Shown: positions 35,584 to 43,710 of the stretch, piece after piece | Layout: each line of letters begins with the position of its first letter | How positions within the stretch are numbered: position 1 is the first letter of the stretch | Origin: Lachnospiraceae bacterium UBA3804 | GTDB taxonomy: Bacteria; Bacillota; Clostridia; Lachnospirales; Lachnospiraceae | Length of the DNA stretch: 64,000 bases | NCBI GenBank assembly: GCA_002368665.1 | Contig: DFEK01000005.1 | Span: 181,037-245,036 of the forward strand | Direction of reading: 5' to 3' | Notes under the pieces: model-generated | What the model saw: only the letters and a program-made list of their open reading frames with translations | Told to the model about the DNA's origin: nothing | The model's database searches: none | Position numbers and translations under genes: made by a program

Positions 35584-35937
35584 ATGACGATTGGTGAAAG
35601 AGTATTACAACTAACTCATGAAAGAGGGATGACTCAAAAAGAATTCTCAGAAAAAACCGGTATACCGCAGAGCACTCTGAGCAGTTGGAAAGGGAAAAAA
35701 CAGAATCCATCTATTGATAAACTGAAAGTAATCTGTGACGTGCTATGCGTGGATCCCTATTATCTGATTGCCGGTACAGAACGCAACGAATCTTTAAACG
35801 ATGATTATGAGATAGTATATAAGAGCGATGAAGAATTTTGTTTGCTGACTGATTACAGAAAATTAGATCGAAGCTGCAAAGATCGTATATTGGGATATAT
35901 GACTGCATTACAGGAAATAAAAAGCAGAAGCAGATAA
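35584..35937 (+). CDS. XRE family transcriptional regulator
   Basis: 117 residues from ATG 35584 (GGAGA six bases upstream; a TTG one codon earlier is also in frame). Cro/CI helix-turn-helix at about residues 6-60 (GMTQKEFSEKTGIPQSTLSSWKGKKQNPSIDKLKVIC in outline), followed by a short helical tail. First gene of a cassette with an RNA ligase; probably its regulator. Confidence 0.9.
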   Translation: MTIGERVLQLTHERGMTQKEFSEKTGIPQSTLSSWKGKKQNPSIDKLKVICDVLCVDPYYLIAGTERNESLNDDYEIVYKSDEEFCLLTDYRKLDRSCKDRILGYMTALQEIKSRSR

Positions 35938-35942
35938 GAAAC

Positions 35943-36266
35943 ATGGACGTGTTGACGGAAAAACAATACGTCCCATTTTATGATTATATAGTTCGACAAA
36001 ACGAAGAATACCGAAAAACGATAAAGATGAAGAAGAGAATAGATTCAAAAGGAAGAGAATTATTTTGCGGAGAATACGAAAGAGAGGAGAAAAAGATGAA
36101 AGAGAACATTCAAGTGAGCGAGAATATGTTTGTTATTCCGATTGATATGGACAATAAATCGGTAGAGGAAATAGCAAGAGTTGCGGCACTTCGGATTAAC
36201 GAAGCTTGTGAAGATATTGCGAAGCAGAGAGGAATTTGTTTAGATAACGGAAAGGATATTGACTAA
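35943..36266 (+). CDS. Hypothetical protein upstream of RNA ligase
   Basis: 107 residues if read from ATG 35943, which lacks a good ribosome site. An internal ATG at 36096 (56 residues, starting MKENIQVSENMFVIPID) has GAGAGGAG five bases upstream and may be the true or a second start. Mostly charged, no known motif. One base separates its stop from the RNA ligase start. Confidence 0.55.
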   Translation: MDVLTEKQYVPFYDYIVRQNEEYRKTIKMKKRIDSKGRELFCGEYEREEKKMKENIQVSENMFVIPIDMDNKSVEEIARVAALRINEACEDIAKQRGICLDNGKDID

Positions 36267-36267
36267 A

Positions 36268-37311
36268 ATGAGAAAATTGGCGAGCGTACAGAGAATATGG
36301 AAGATAGAAAAGATTGTTGGAGCAGATAGAATAGAGTTGGCACACGTTCTCGGATGGCAGTGTGTAGTAAACAAGGGTCAGTTTCAGACGATGGATCTGG
36401 CAGTGTATTTTGAGATAGACAGCTTCCTGCCGATTCGTCCGGAGTTTGAGTTTATGAGAGCATCCAGCTATCGGAAGACGGATATTATGGGAGAAGGATT
36501 TAGGCTTCGGACCATGAAATTCCGGGGGCAGATATCGCAAGGGCTGCTACTTCCCATAAATCAGTTTCCGGAGTTATCTTCGGATATCGAACTTGGTGCG
36601 GATGTAACAGAGATTCTTGGAGTGCGTAAGTGGGAAATTGAGGAGAAGGTTACTACCGGCGGAACTGTGATCGGAACACTCCCAATCGATGTGCCGCATA
36701 CCGATGAGACCAGGGCTCAGGCCGAACCGGATCTGATCAGAGATTTTGCAGGCCTGGAGTATTACATCACTACAAAGATGGATGGTTCTTCTCATTCAGT
36801 ATCCATAGATGAGGATGGCTTCCATGTAACCGGTCATAATTATGAGTACAAGGATGACGGTAAGAGTGCATTCTATGATCTGGTTAAGCGTGAGGATATT
36901 GAAAGCAAACTTCGGAAGTATTATGAGGAAAACGGCCTGCGCTTACTGACCATACAAGGAGAACTGTGTGCTCCGGGAATCCAACAGAACAGATTGAAGC
37001 TGACAAGACCTGAATGGTATGTGTTTACGATACGTATCAATGGAGAGAGAGTAGGACTTCGTAAGATGCAGGAAATCTGTGACTCATTAGGACTGATGAT
37101 GGTTCCGGTTGAAGAGGTTGGTATGGATCTGCCATCAAAGTATCCAACAGTGGAAGCATTACTTGAAAGGGCAGACGGAGAATACCCGAAGGGAGGGAAG
37201 AAGGAAGGTATCGTAATTCGTCCAACAGAACCGGTATTTAATGAGAGAATCAGTGCAGCTCTTTCCATGAAGGTTGTGAGCAACAAATATCTTTTGAAGA
37301 ATGAGGGATAG
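36268..37311 (+). CDS. RNA ligase of the Rnl5/DraRnl type
   Basis: 347 residues from ATG 36268 (AAAGGA 11 bases upstream). An N-terminal OB-like domain (IVGADRIELAHVLGWQCVVNKGQFQTMDLAVYFE region) precedes a nucleotidyltransferase domain: motif I KMDGSS (adenylated Lys, about residue 171), motif III region QGELCAPGIQQNRL, motif IV EGIVIRP, motif V SMKVVSNKYL. OB fold in front of the ligase domain is the layout of Deinococcus radiodurans Rnl (family knowledge), which seals nicks with a 3'-OH RNA end. Its place beside XRE and phage-like genes suggests RNA repair in a phage or defence context (inference). Confidence 0.9.
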   Translation: MRKLASVQRIWKIEKIVGADRIELAHVLGWQCVVNKGQFQTMDLAVYFEIDSFLPIRPEFEFMRASSYRKTDIMGEGFRLRTMKFRGQISQGLLLPINQFPELSSDIELGADVTEILGVRKWEIEEKVTTGGTVIGTLPIDVPHTDETRAQAEPDLIRDFAGLEYYITTKMDGSSHSVSIDEDGFHVTGHNYEYKDDGKSAFYDLVKREDIESKLRKYYEENGLRLLTIQGELCAPGIQQNRLKLTRPEWYVFTIRINGERVGLRKMQEICDSLGLMMVPVEEVGMDLPSKYPTVEALLERADGEYPKGGKKEGIVIRPTEPVFNERISAALSMKVVSNKYLLKNEG

Positions 37312-37314
37312 TAA

Positions 37315-37980
37315 ATGTGTTTTAAGCGAAAAAAGGAATTACCGGATCGAAACTTAAATATATGGAACCGTTACGATTTTACAATGTCGGGATTAGGAGA
37401 AAAGAGCAGGATAATTGCGATGATCAAGCATTTCGGGAGGTGCTTGAAATGGAGCAGACAGAGGGTTGTCCGAGGGTATGCTGATTGTGATGTATGGAGT
37501 ATGTTTTCATATTTGCAGGAACTGGTGCCTGACATGCTCCGGCATTTGAAGGATAGTCGCCATGGTTCACCTGGTTACCTTGGGGAGAATTATACAAATG
37601 AAGATGGGATCCTTGTGAATGATACCTGTCATGACGAATGGGATAAAATACTCGATCGGATGATTTTTCTTTGGAGGGAAACCGACGAAGAAACCTGCTC
37701 CAAAAAGAATCCGTACGAAGATGAGTATATGAAAGCGTTCTCTGAATTTGATGAAAAGTACGGTTTTCTTGGCGAAAAGCTACAGACGAAAGCCGAACTG
37801 GAAGAAAACAAAAAAAGAGGTGGCGGAGGAACAATCCATTTCATGGATGAAATACCTGAATACAAAGAAATCTATGAGAAGCATCGGGTAGAGGACGATA
37901 AGCTTGAAAAATATAGAGAAGAATGCAAGGACGAGGCAATTGACATGTTGAAGGAATACTTTTTTTCTTTGTGGGACTGA
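37315..37980 (+). CDS. Phage-type hypothetical protein
   Basis: 221 residues; begins three bases after the RNA ligase stop. The segment RQRVVRGYADCDVWSMFSYLQELVPDMLRHLKDSRHGSPGYL (about residues 43-82, quoted in part) is a pattern I associate with uncharacterised phage proteins; the rest is charged and helical. Weak ribosome site. Cotranscribed with the RNA ligase; function unknown. Confidence 0.7.
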   Translation: MCFKRKKELPDRNLNIWNRYDFTMSGLGEKSRIIAMIKHFGRCLKWSRQRVVRGYADCDVWSMFSYLQELVPDMLRHLKDSRHGSPGYLGENYTNEDGILVNDTCHDEWDKILDRMIFLWRETDEETCSKKNPYEDEYMKAFSEFDEKYGFLGEKLQTKAELEENKKRGGGGTIHFMDEIPEYKEIYEKHRVEDDKLEKYREECKDEAIDMLKEYFFSLWD

Positions 37981-38007
37981 TATTTGTAAGTTCAAGGAGC
38001 GTTATGT

Positions 38008-38076
38008 ATGAGCAGAAAAGGTGAAGCGAAAAAAAGAAAAGCTGAAAGGTTAAGAAAGCATGCTTTCTATAATTAA
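38008..38076 (+). CDS. Possible 22-residue basic peptide
   Basis: ATG at 38008 with CAAGGAGC eight bases upstream encodes MSRKGEAKKRKAERLRKHA plus three residues, then TAA. The ribosome site is good and the peptide strongly basic, but it is so short that chance or a truncated remnant is equally possible. Confidence 0.3.
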   Translation: MSRKGEAKKRKAERLRKHAFYN

Positions 38077-38143
38077 CTAGAATAAGACCTTTAAGCAACA
38101 TGGAAGACAAAATTTTTGTGATGTAAAGTGCGATAATTGATAT

Positions 38144-38168
38144 GAGCCCGTCGTTATGACGGGCTCTT
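38144..38168 (+). terminator. Bidirectional terminator
   Basis: GAGCCCGTC-gttat-GACGGGCTCTT: nine-bp perfect stem between the RNA ligase cassette (+) and the Toprim gene (-). Confidence 0.75.
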
Positions 38169-38193
38169 GATGTAGAATAATACATTATTTCAT

Positions 38194-38925
38194 TTATTCG
38201 TCTGTTTTACCTAAACAGTTAAATGGTTCAAACAAATCTTTTAATGATTCCGACTGCGACCAATCTATTTTTGAAACAAATACAGCAAAAGATCTCAGTG
38301 CATGTTTCGGATCCCTGACGCTGAAGAAAGTACCGACAGTTGCCTTGTTTGCGTTATTTATCTTTTGCAGATCCGGAACCACTTCCGACTTCAAAGATTC
38401 GATAAACTCAATTACTTCTCCGATCAATTTGTTCTCTGTTTGGATGTCCTTAAGAGCATCTATAATAACATTCTCGAGAGATCCTTTTTTATCAGCAGGA
38501 ATAATCAAAAGGTATGTTCGGATACTCTTTGGTGAGCCAAAAGAATCTGTAATTTTGTTATTCTTCCATTTCCCGGAGTCAAAGGAGATATCCTTGAAAG
38601 AAGCATTAATGCTTCTTTTGATACTTGGAACAGAATCTTCATCATGGTCAGTTACTACCATTACAGATGCAATATCACGTTCAACAAGCATGCTGTTGAT
38701 ACGATGTTCTTCAACAAAATGCGCAAATTTCCCATTTCCTCCGACACCGCATAAAACGAGCTGATTACCACCTTTGGAAAGGCTTTCTATATGATCCTGC
38801 TTGTCTGTTTGAACAATACCGAGGGTATTGCTTTTTTCATGCTTCCAGCCATATACGTTCTGGAGATAGTAGCTTATCAGTTGAACATCTGATACGCCTT
38901 CAACAAGCATTAATTCAGTCATCAT
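38194..38925 (-). CDS. Toprim-like protein (DUF3226 type), nuclease candidate
   Basis: 243 residues. Toprim signature: MLVEGVSDVQLISYYL at the N-terminus (the catalytic-type Glu of motif 1) and VMVVTDHDEDS at about residue 89-99 (the DxD motif), with a gly-rich strand LCGVGGNGK between. DUF3226 proteins are known as putative Toprim nucleases. The ATG overlaps the stop of the AAA ATPase gene by four bases (ATGA), so the two are translated together. Pairing of an ABC-type ATPase with a Toprim protein recalls OLD, PARIS and AbiL defence systems. Confidence 0.82.
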   Translation of the reverse strand: MMTELMLVEGVSDVQLISYYLQNVYGWKHEKSNTLGIVQTDKQDHIESLSKGGNQLVLCGVGGNGKFAHFVEEHRINSMLVERDIASVMVVTDHDEDSVPSIKRSINASFKDISFDSGKWKNNKITDSFGSPKSIRTYLLIIPADKKGSLENVIIDALKDIQTENKLIGEVIEFIESLKSEVVPDLQKINNANKATVGTFFSVRDPKHALRSFAVFVSKIDWSQSESLKDLFEPFNCLGKTDE

Positions 38926-40043
38926 AGACGCACCTCGAATTCAAAAGCTTTTCTGTTCTCATAGACATACCTTCCCGTAACATTTCTGGCTACCACGTTG
39001 CTCCCTTTTCCGTCAGGTGACTCAACCCTTTTTAACGTGATAACCTTTATCGGATCATTGTTTTTAGAGGTATTATCATACTGGGCATAGGATAGAATCG
39101 CATCTATTGCCTCAAGACTATGCGTTGCAATGAAGAGCTGAACATTGAGTTTTTTTGCCAGTTCAAAGACTACAGGAAACAGTCTTTCAAAGTATTTCTT
39201 ATGGAGCCCGGTCTCTATCTCATCAATCAGCAGTATGGAATCCGTTGAGTCAAATAATTTATTAAGGATATAAAGTATCTTTTTAATACCGTCACCGTAA
39301 ACAGAAAACGGCATATTGGTTCCATCCACGGTAATAATGGTCTCCAGGAAGGCACCATCATCGGCCTTTGTATAACAAATATCTACTATGGATGCGTCAA
39401 ATTGTTGCAGGACACTGACGGCAAGTTTTTTATACTCGGGGTTTTCAACAATGTTCTGTAAAAGATCATATCTCAGGTGACCGAAAGAGGGGGCATACTG
39501 TATTACTTTCTTAATAGTTATCCCGGGGAGTACGTTATCTATGGATGAAATAGTTATTTCTTTATCCTTTGGCTTCTTACTGTTTTGGCTGATAACGTTG
39601 CCTGTAAAGATTTTTGCAGTTTCAGGAAGTAAAGGCGAAGACTTTTTATAAGCGTTTTTTTGGCGCGAAGACATTGAAGAAATACGAAAAGCTTCTTCTC
39701 CGGAAACTGTTTTTTCATTTCCGGTTATCTCGAAACGAATCGGGCCATCATTGCCTGCGGCAGAAATTTCAAAAGTCAACCATTTTCCTTTTTGTTCTGA
39801 ATTGAACAGATTAATAAAGGACACATAGAAGCTGTCGTTTGGATTTAAAACGGTTCTCTGTCTTACGATGCTTTTCACAGAACTAAGGTTAGCCTCGGCA
39901 AATAGGAATTGAATAGCTTCCAGAAATGTGGTTTTTCCACAGTTATTATCACCTGCGATGAGGTTGATACGCGAAAAATCAGATATCTCCAGCTGTTTAA
40001 TTCCTCTAAACTGACTAATCTCAATCGAATTAATCTTTGACAT
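38922..40043 (-). CDS. AAA/ABC-type ATPase (OLD-like, AAA_15/AAA_21)
   Basis: 373 residues. N-terminus INSIEISQFRGIKQLEI, Walker A GDNNCGKTT (about residue 31-39), Walker B SILLIDEIETGLHKKY (about 263-278) and the downstream IATHSLEAID with the switch His. This is the ABC-type ATPase of OLD-family proteins but without its own Toprim domain, which is supplied by the next gene. The gene starts two bases after the HTH gene in the same operon. A coiled insertion lies between the Walker motifs. Probably senses an invader or DNA end and activates the Toprim partner (inference). Confidence 0.88.
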   Translation of the reverse strand: MSKINSIEISQFRGIKQLEISDFSRINLIAGDNNCGKTTFLEAIQFLFAEANLSSVKSIVRQRTVLNPNDSFYVSFINLFNSEQKGKWLTFEISAAGNDGPIRFEITGNEKTVSGEEAFRISSMSSRQKNAYKKSSPLLPETAKIFTGNVISQNSKKPKDKEITISSIDNVLPGITIKKVIQYAPSFGHLRYDLLQNIVENPEYKKLAVSVLQQFDASIVDICYTKADDGAFLETIITVDGTNMPFSVYGDGIKKILYILNKLFDSTDSILLIDEIETGLHKKYFERLFPVVFELAKKLNVQLFIATHSLEAIDAILSYAQYDNTSKNNDPIKVITLKRVESPDGKGSNVVARNVTGRYVYENRKAFEFEVRL

Positions 40044-40045
40044 CG

Positions 40046-40366
40046 TTAATCATCTCCCTCCGTGCTCTCAAAACTGATTATAAGTTTTGTGTGCGTAGCT
40101 TCGGCTATTTTCTGTAAGGTCTCTATTCTTGGAACGACCTTGCAATTTTGTATCTTGCTGATGTTTGATTGCGACATATTAGTAATTCGGCATAAATCCT
40201 CTTGGGTTAAGTCATTCTCTGCCATTACTCTTTTTATTTCCTCAGACACATCTTTCAGAATCCCGCGAAGTGAGTCCCTCTCCGCATTTACCATATCTGT
40301 TTCTTTTGTTGGCCGTTTTAGATTATTGATCTGTTCAAAAATAGATCTCATGTCTTCATTTGGCAT
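40046..40366 (-). CDS. XRE-type HTH protein, regulator or antitoxin
   Basis: 106 residues. HTH at about residues 45-98 (MAENDLTQEDLCRITNMSQ..., SNISKIQNCKVVPRIETLQKI). Higher-eukaryote-type-B-like antitoxins have a similar helical N-terminal tail. AAAGGAGG precedes the ATG. First gene of a three-gene minus-strand operon with the ATPase and Toprim genes. TTATGTCA...TGACATAA repeats upstream are its probable operator. Confidence 0.88.
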   Translation of the reverse strand: MPNEDMRSIFEQINNLKRPTKETDMVNAERDSLRGILKDVSEEIKRVMAENDLTQEDLCRITNMSQSNISKIQNCKVVPRIETLQKIAEATHTKLIISFESTEGDD

Positions 40367-40380
40367 GTTGAAGTCCTCCT

Positions 40381-40439
40381 TTATGTCACGTATAGCATAT
40401 TTCTCGCCCTATATGAGGAACATATCACAAATGACATAA
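40381..40439 (-). promoter_or_regulatory. Probable operator of the HTH-ATPase-Toprim operon
   Basis: Inverted repeat TTATGTCA (40381-40388) and TGACATAA (40432-40439), a third TGACATA at 40512-40518, and short A/T palindromes between and beyond (TATGCATATGC near 40460). They bracket the region where the minus-strand promoter must lie. Confidence 0.5.
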
Positions 40440-40682
40440 TCCATAAAAGGTCTATATGCATATGCTATGTATAACATATAACTACGAAAAATGCAAGAAA
40501 ATTGTTGCAAGTGACATATTTATCGCATCAGACGTATCGTTCTGGTGAACACGGAGATCATCGAAGAGTATCTGGAGAACTTCAGAGACATTTAATGGAA
40601 CAGTATGGAATGAAAATAAGATGCACAGCTTTCAAAAAAACATTCTTCCGGTTGAAAAGCTGATATTCTTCCGATTTAAATG
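40440..40682. other. Intergenic region with possible coding scrap
   Basis: No complete gene. 40528-40596 (+) reads RIVLVNTEIIEEYLENFRDI and a stop, with codon use like a real gene, probably the 3' end of a deleted gene; I do not recognise it. Two direct repeats ATTCTTCCG (40642 and 40664 areas) precede the 47-bp palindrome. Confidence 0.35.
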
Positions 40683-40729
40683 TTTAACGTGTGCGAAAAT
40701 GACTAAAAATCAAAAACGCACACGTTAAA
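40683..40729. repeat. 47-bp imperfect palindrome, copy 1 (downstream of DUF4143 ATPase)
   Basis: TTTAACGTGTGCG (40683-40695), 21-bp centre, CGCACACGTTAAA (40717-40729): 13-bp perfect arms. Ends one base before the ATPase stop codon region. Copy 2 at 42024-42070 has the same arm, the same 21-bp spacing and the same orientation of the asymmetric centre (both end TCAAAAACGC). Confidence 0.9.
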
Positions 40730-40730
40730 A

Positions 40731-41960
40731 TTAAAAATTTTTACCTTTTCTCATGAAGTCTACAAGATTAATGTGTTCTATACCATTGCGCTTCTGAAGG
40801 AGCGAATCGGTAGTGGCAACATATTTGGGGTAATTGTCTTTTATAGATTCAAGGGGGCTGTATTCGCGGTCTTCCGTATCTTTGGACAGTGCTATTGTAT
40901 AAGCAACCTGGACATAGGAATAACGCATCTCATTGTCCCTTAGGATAAAGTCACATTCCAGCTTCCCAATCCTTCCGACACTTACAGAGTAGTCGTGGGA
41001 TCTTGCGTATATGTATGTGATGTTTTCAAGGACGGGACCGAAATTTATCCTATTATCGGTGTTCTGGACATAATAAAAACCGGTGTCGGACAGGTAGTAC
41101 TTTTTTTCTCCGCTTAAGGATTTTTTCGATTTCATGTCGAATCTTGGACATTCATATAGAATCTTAGCATCCAGTAAGGCTTTGATGTATCGTGCTATTG
41201 TTGCCTCGCTGATAGGGGTCCCGGTTTTTTCAATTGCTTTCTTAAGACTTTTCAGGCTTGTTGTTGCACCGAAATTATTGATGATATATTTTTGGACGGT
41301 TTCAAAAGTGCTTTTATTACGGATTTTCAATCTTCTTCTGATATCTTTTTCAAAGATTTCATCGATAACGCTTTGCACATATCTGCGTTTGGCAGCCATA
41401 TTATCAAGCAGAATCGTTCTGGGAAAGCCGCCTTCCAATATGTAGTTCTGTAACTCTTCCTGGCGATCCGGTGCAATCTCTTTCCCGTAGAACTTCTTAA
41501 TGTCTTCGTATTCCTCGAAAGAAAGCGGGAACATTTCGAATTCGATATATCTTCCGGTGAGTTTTGTCATTAGCTCACCGCTTAAAAGATATGAGTTTGA
41601 GCCGGTAATGAAGATTGACCATTCGTTAGTTCCGCGAAAACCATTTAAAACTGTCTCAAACCCTTTTACATTCTGTACTTCGTCGATAAAAAGATATTTT
41701 ATTCCCTTTATAGCCGAAACCGATTCGATCAATCGTTCCAATTGTTCCGGTTTCAGGATCTTATTGTAGTCCTTACTGTCGAGATCAAAATAAATAATAT
41801 TTTCCGCCGAAATTCCGGATTCCTTTAGTTCGTAAGCAATCGTCTCCATGAGACAGGATTTCCCACATCTCCTGACTCCGGTGATTACTTTGATAATATC
41901 AGTCGCATGATAAAAGTCGCGGATCTTTTTCAAGTAGTTTTCACGAGGGTACCAATCCAT
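40731..41960 (-). CDS. AAA_14 / DUF4143 family ATPase
   Basis: 409 residues from ATG 41960 (AAAGGA eight bases upstream; ATG 41993 is in frame without a ribosome site). Walker A TGVRRCGKSCL (about residue 27), Walker B YLFIDEVQNV (about 89), GSNSYLLSGELMTKLTGR and the family hallmark MFPLSFEEY, then the C-terminal DUF4143 domain with a winged helix (LRRLKIRNKSTFETVQKYI) and a nuclease-like segment (GKLECDFILRDN). Widespread, multiplied in genomes, function unresolved. The gene is isolated and flanked on both sides by the same 47-bp palindrome. Confidence 0.92.
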   Translation of the reverse strand: MDWYPRENYLKKIRDFYHATDIIKVITGVRRCGKSCLMETIAYELKESGISAENIIYFDLDSKDYNKILKPEQLERLIESVSAIKGIKYLFIDEVQNVKGFETVLNGFRGTNEWSIFITGSNSYLLSGELMTKLTGRYIEFEMFPLSFEEYEDIKKFYGKEIAPDRQEELQNYILEGGFPRTILLDNMAAKRRYVQSVIDEIFEKDIRRRLKIRNKSTFETVQKYIINNFGATTSLKSLKKAIEKTGTPISEATIARYIKALLDAKILYECPRFDMKSKKSLSGEKKYYLSDTGFYYVQNTDNRINFGPVLENITYIYARSHDYSVSVGRIGKLECDFILRDNEMRYSYVQVAYTIALSKDTEDREYSPLESIKDNYPKYVATTDSLLQKRNGIEHINLVDFMRKGKNF

Positions 41961-42023
41961 ATCATCATTCCTTTCGAAGGTGTTTTCATTCATATGTTAT
42001 CAAAATCAGGCATCAAAAACAAG

Positions 42024-42070
42024 TTTAACGTGTGCGATATTGCGAAAATATCAAAAACGCCAACGTTAAA
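42024..42070. repeat. 47-bp imperfect palindrome, copy 2 (upstream of DUF4143 ATPase)
   Basis: TTTAACGTGTGCG (42024-42036), 21-bp centre holding GATATT...AATATC, CGCCAACGTTAAA (42058-42070). One mismatch (C for A) in the right arm compared with copy 1. Lies 63 bp upstream of the chosen ATPase start, so it could also be an operator. Confidence 0.9.
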
Positions 42071-42132
42071 AACAACAGGTATACTCAGTTGGCAGCAATG
42101 TGTTTTATCTTTCATCTGACACACTGAAAATG

Positions 42133-42192
42133 ACGGACTTCGCTACGGCAAAATATGATATCCTGAAAAACCCAGTTGAAGTCCGTTTTTTG
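42133..42192 (+). terminator. Hairpin with T-tract in the gap before the DdmDE-like operon
   Basis: ACGGACTTC (42133-42141) pairs with GAAGTCCGT (42178-42186), followed by TTTTTTGGG. The 36-base loop can fold little. No gene lies just upstream on this strand, so it may end a small RNA or be a relic. The rest of 42071-42415 shows no gene. Confidence 0.5.
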
Positions 42193-42343
42193 GGACAGGT
42201 AATGTGGATAATGGAGTGTGGGAGGGTGGTGGAACTGATAGGATGAATTGTCATTCGAATTTTAAATCAAAAAAACGAAATTAGCCTATAAAAACTTTGT
42301 CTTTAACTTTCTAAAGATTGTTAGTGACTTTTTATGCCTGCCA

Positions 42344-42352
42344 TGGTATACT
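42344..42352 (+). promoter_or_regulatory. Extended -10 promoter of the DdmDE-like operon
   Basis: TG-G-TATACT (42344-42352), 64 bases before the XRE start codon. The -35 area (GTGACT near 42324) is weak, as is common with an extended -10. Confidence 0.55.
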
Positions 42353-42415
42353 TTTCACGGGGTATGTATTTTTTGATTTTGCACAAAAAGCGTGGGCTTT
42401 GTGAAAGGAAAAAAT

Positions 42416-42640
42416 ATGGCTATATCTTATAACGGTTTATGGAAAATGCTAATCGACAAGAATATGTACAAGAAGGATCTTGCAGCAGAACTTAATATCA
42501 GTTCTGCTACTATGGCCAAAATGGGTAAAGGTGAAAATGTTTCTCTTGATGTCCTTCAGAAAATTTGTGAGTACATGGATTGCAACATTGGCGACATCAT
42601 GAGCTTCAAGAAAGAAGATAAAGAAGAGAAGGACGGTTGA
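42416..42640 (+). CDS. Small XRE (Cro/CI) regulator
   Basis: 74 residues from ATG 42416 (AAAGGAAAA upstream; a GTG at 42392 is in frame). Almost entirely one HTH: LWKMLIDKNMYKKDLAAELNISSATMAKMGKG and VSLDVLQKICEYMDCNIGDIM, a YozG/SinR-like minimal regulator. The first gene of the operon that leads into the helicase/Argonaute-like genes and its probable repressor. Confidence 0.9.
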   Translation: MAISYNGLWKMLIDKNMYKKDLAAELNISSATMAKMGKGENVSLDVLQKICEYMDCNIGDIMSFKKEDKEEKDG

Positions 42641-42642
42641 GC

Positions 42643-42861
42643 ATGGAATATAACGCAAGTGCGACTAAGCACCTTTTCTGGTTTGTAGAAACCAGAGAGA
42701 CTGCTCGCCTTCTTGGAAATCATTCCATGCATAAACGAAAGATTGATATGGCAGACTCGATTTATGTAGTCAATGTAGGTGGCTATATCGGGGAGAGTAC
42801 GAAATCCGAGATTGAGTATGCGCGAGAGCATAATAAGAAAATTATGTATCTAGAAAATTAG
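42643..42861 (+). pseudogene. Chimeric small ORF with DUF4406/deoxyribosyltransferase-like 3' end
   Basis: 72 residues. From MHKRKIDMADSIYVVNVGG (codon starting at 42730) onward, with GYIGESTKSEIEYAREHNKK, the sequence is the C-terminal half of the nucleoside 2-deoxyribosyltransferase-like (DUF4406-type) family; the N-terminal half that should precede it is missing. The first ~28 residues (MEYNASATKHLFWFVETRE) look like the start of a different protein, perhaps a DUF1819/BrxA-type one (weak). Hence a deletion fusion of two genes, probably non-functional. Starts two bases after the XRE stop. Confidence 0.65.
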
Positions 42862-42877
42862 AATAGAAAGCTGGGAT

Positions 42878-43669
42878 ATGGGAATGGATTTAAAAGATTA
42901 CTATTTTAAAAATGTTAAGCAGGATGACTACCACTACATTTTTTTCGAAGCCATAAAGAATGTTAATACTATGTATAACATTTTTCGAGGAGAAGAAGAG
43001 GTTAATGACTATCAATTTGAAGTATATGATGCGGAAGAAGCAATTTTGAAGTTCAGAGAACTATGCCAACCAGAAGTAAACTTTGATAAAGAGAAGACTT
43101 GTTGGTTTTACCTGTTGTCGTATTATTTATTCTCTTTGGGATATGAGATTAAGACATTCCCACGGCTTTTAGCTAGGCCGCCCAAAGATCCAACAGATTT
43201 CACTTATAAGGATATTAGAAATAGGATTATTGCAAATGGTGGAGATGATAATGGGACAGTTCGATATGCAACTAGAAGAGCATTTGTGGCTGACTTATTA
43301 TTTGAAATTAAGCAGACACATATAGATATTGATGATTCTTTAGAGCAGAAATTTGTTGCAATATCAAATAGGAATGCATCGTTTAACAATATGAGTACGG
43401 AGGAAAAACTTGCTGAAATTGCTAATCTTATTGAGAACATGTTAAAGAAAAAGGGAAAGTTTATGAGTCTTGATTATTCCACAATATGTTTTGAATATGT
43501 TACAGATGCGTCGATTACCTCTTACAGAAAGAAAATGCATTGTTTTAGACATTCAACGGATGAGGCTATCGCAGAAAGAAATGCATATACAGAGGAACAA
43601 AAGGCCTTTTTTGTAGATTATGGATTAACGGTTGTGAAAGTTATTCACGTGCTTGCCAACCCTGTATAG
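42878..43669 (+). CDS. Hypothetical protein upstream of DdmD-like gene
   Basis: 263 residues, A/T-rich coding, no membrane helix or signal. Mixed helices with a conserved-looking end (MHCFRHSTDEAIAERNAYTE, then QKAFFVDYGLTVVKVIH). I do not recognise it. It lies 41 bases before the helicase gene in the same direction, so it is probably part of the operon and could be an accessory or regulatory factor. Confidence 0.65.
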   Translation: MGMDLKDYYFKNVKQDDYHYIFFEAIKNVNTMYNIFRGEEEVNDYQFEVYDAEEAILKFRELCQPEVNFDKEKTCWFYLLSYYLFSLGYEIKTFPRLLARPPKDPTDFTYKDIRNRIIANGGDDNGTVRYATRRAFVADLLFEIKQTHIDIDDSLEQKFVAISNRNASFNNMSTEEKLAEIANLIENMLKKKGKFMSLDYSTICFEYVTDASITSYRKKMHCFRHSTDEAIAERNAYTEEQKAFFVDYGLTVVKVIHVLANPV

Positions 43670-43710
43670 GAAGAATACCGCCGTTAATTAAAAACAACTA
43701 GGAGCGCGAC

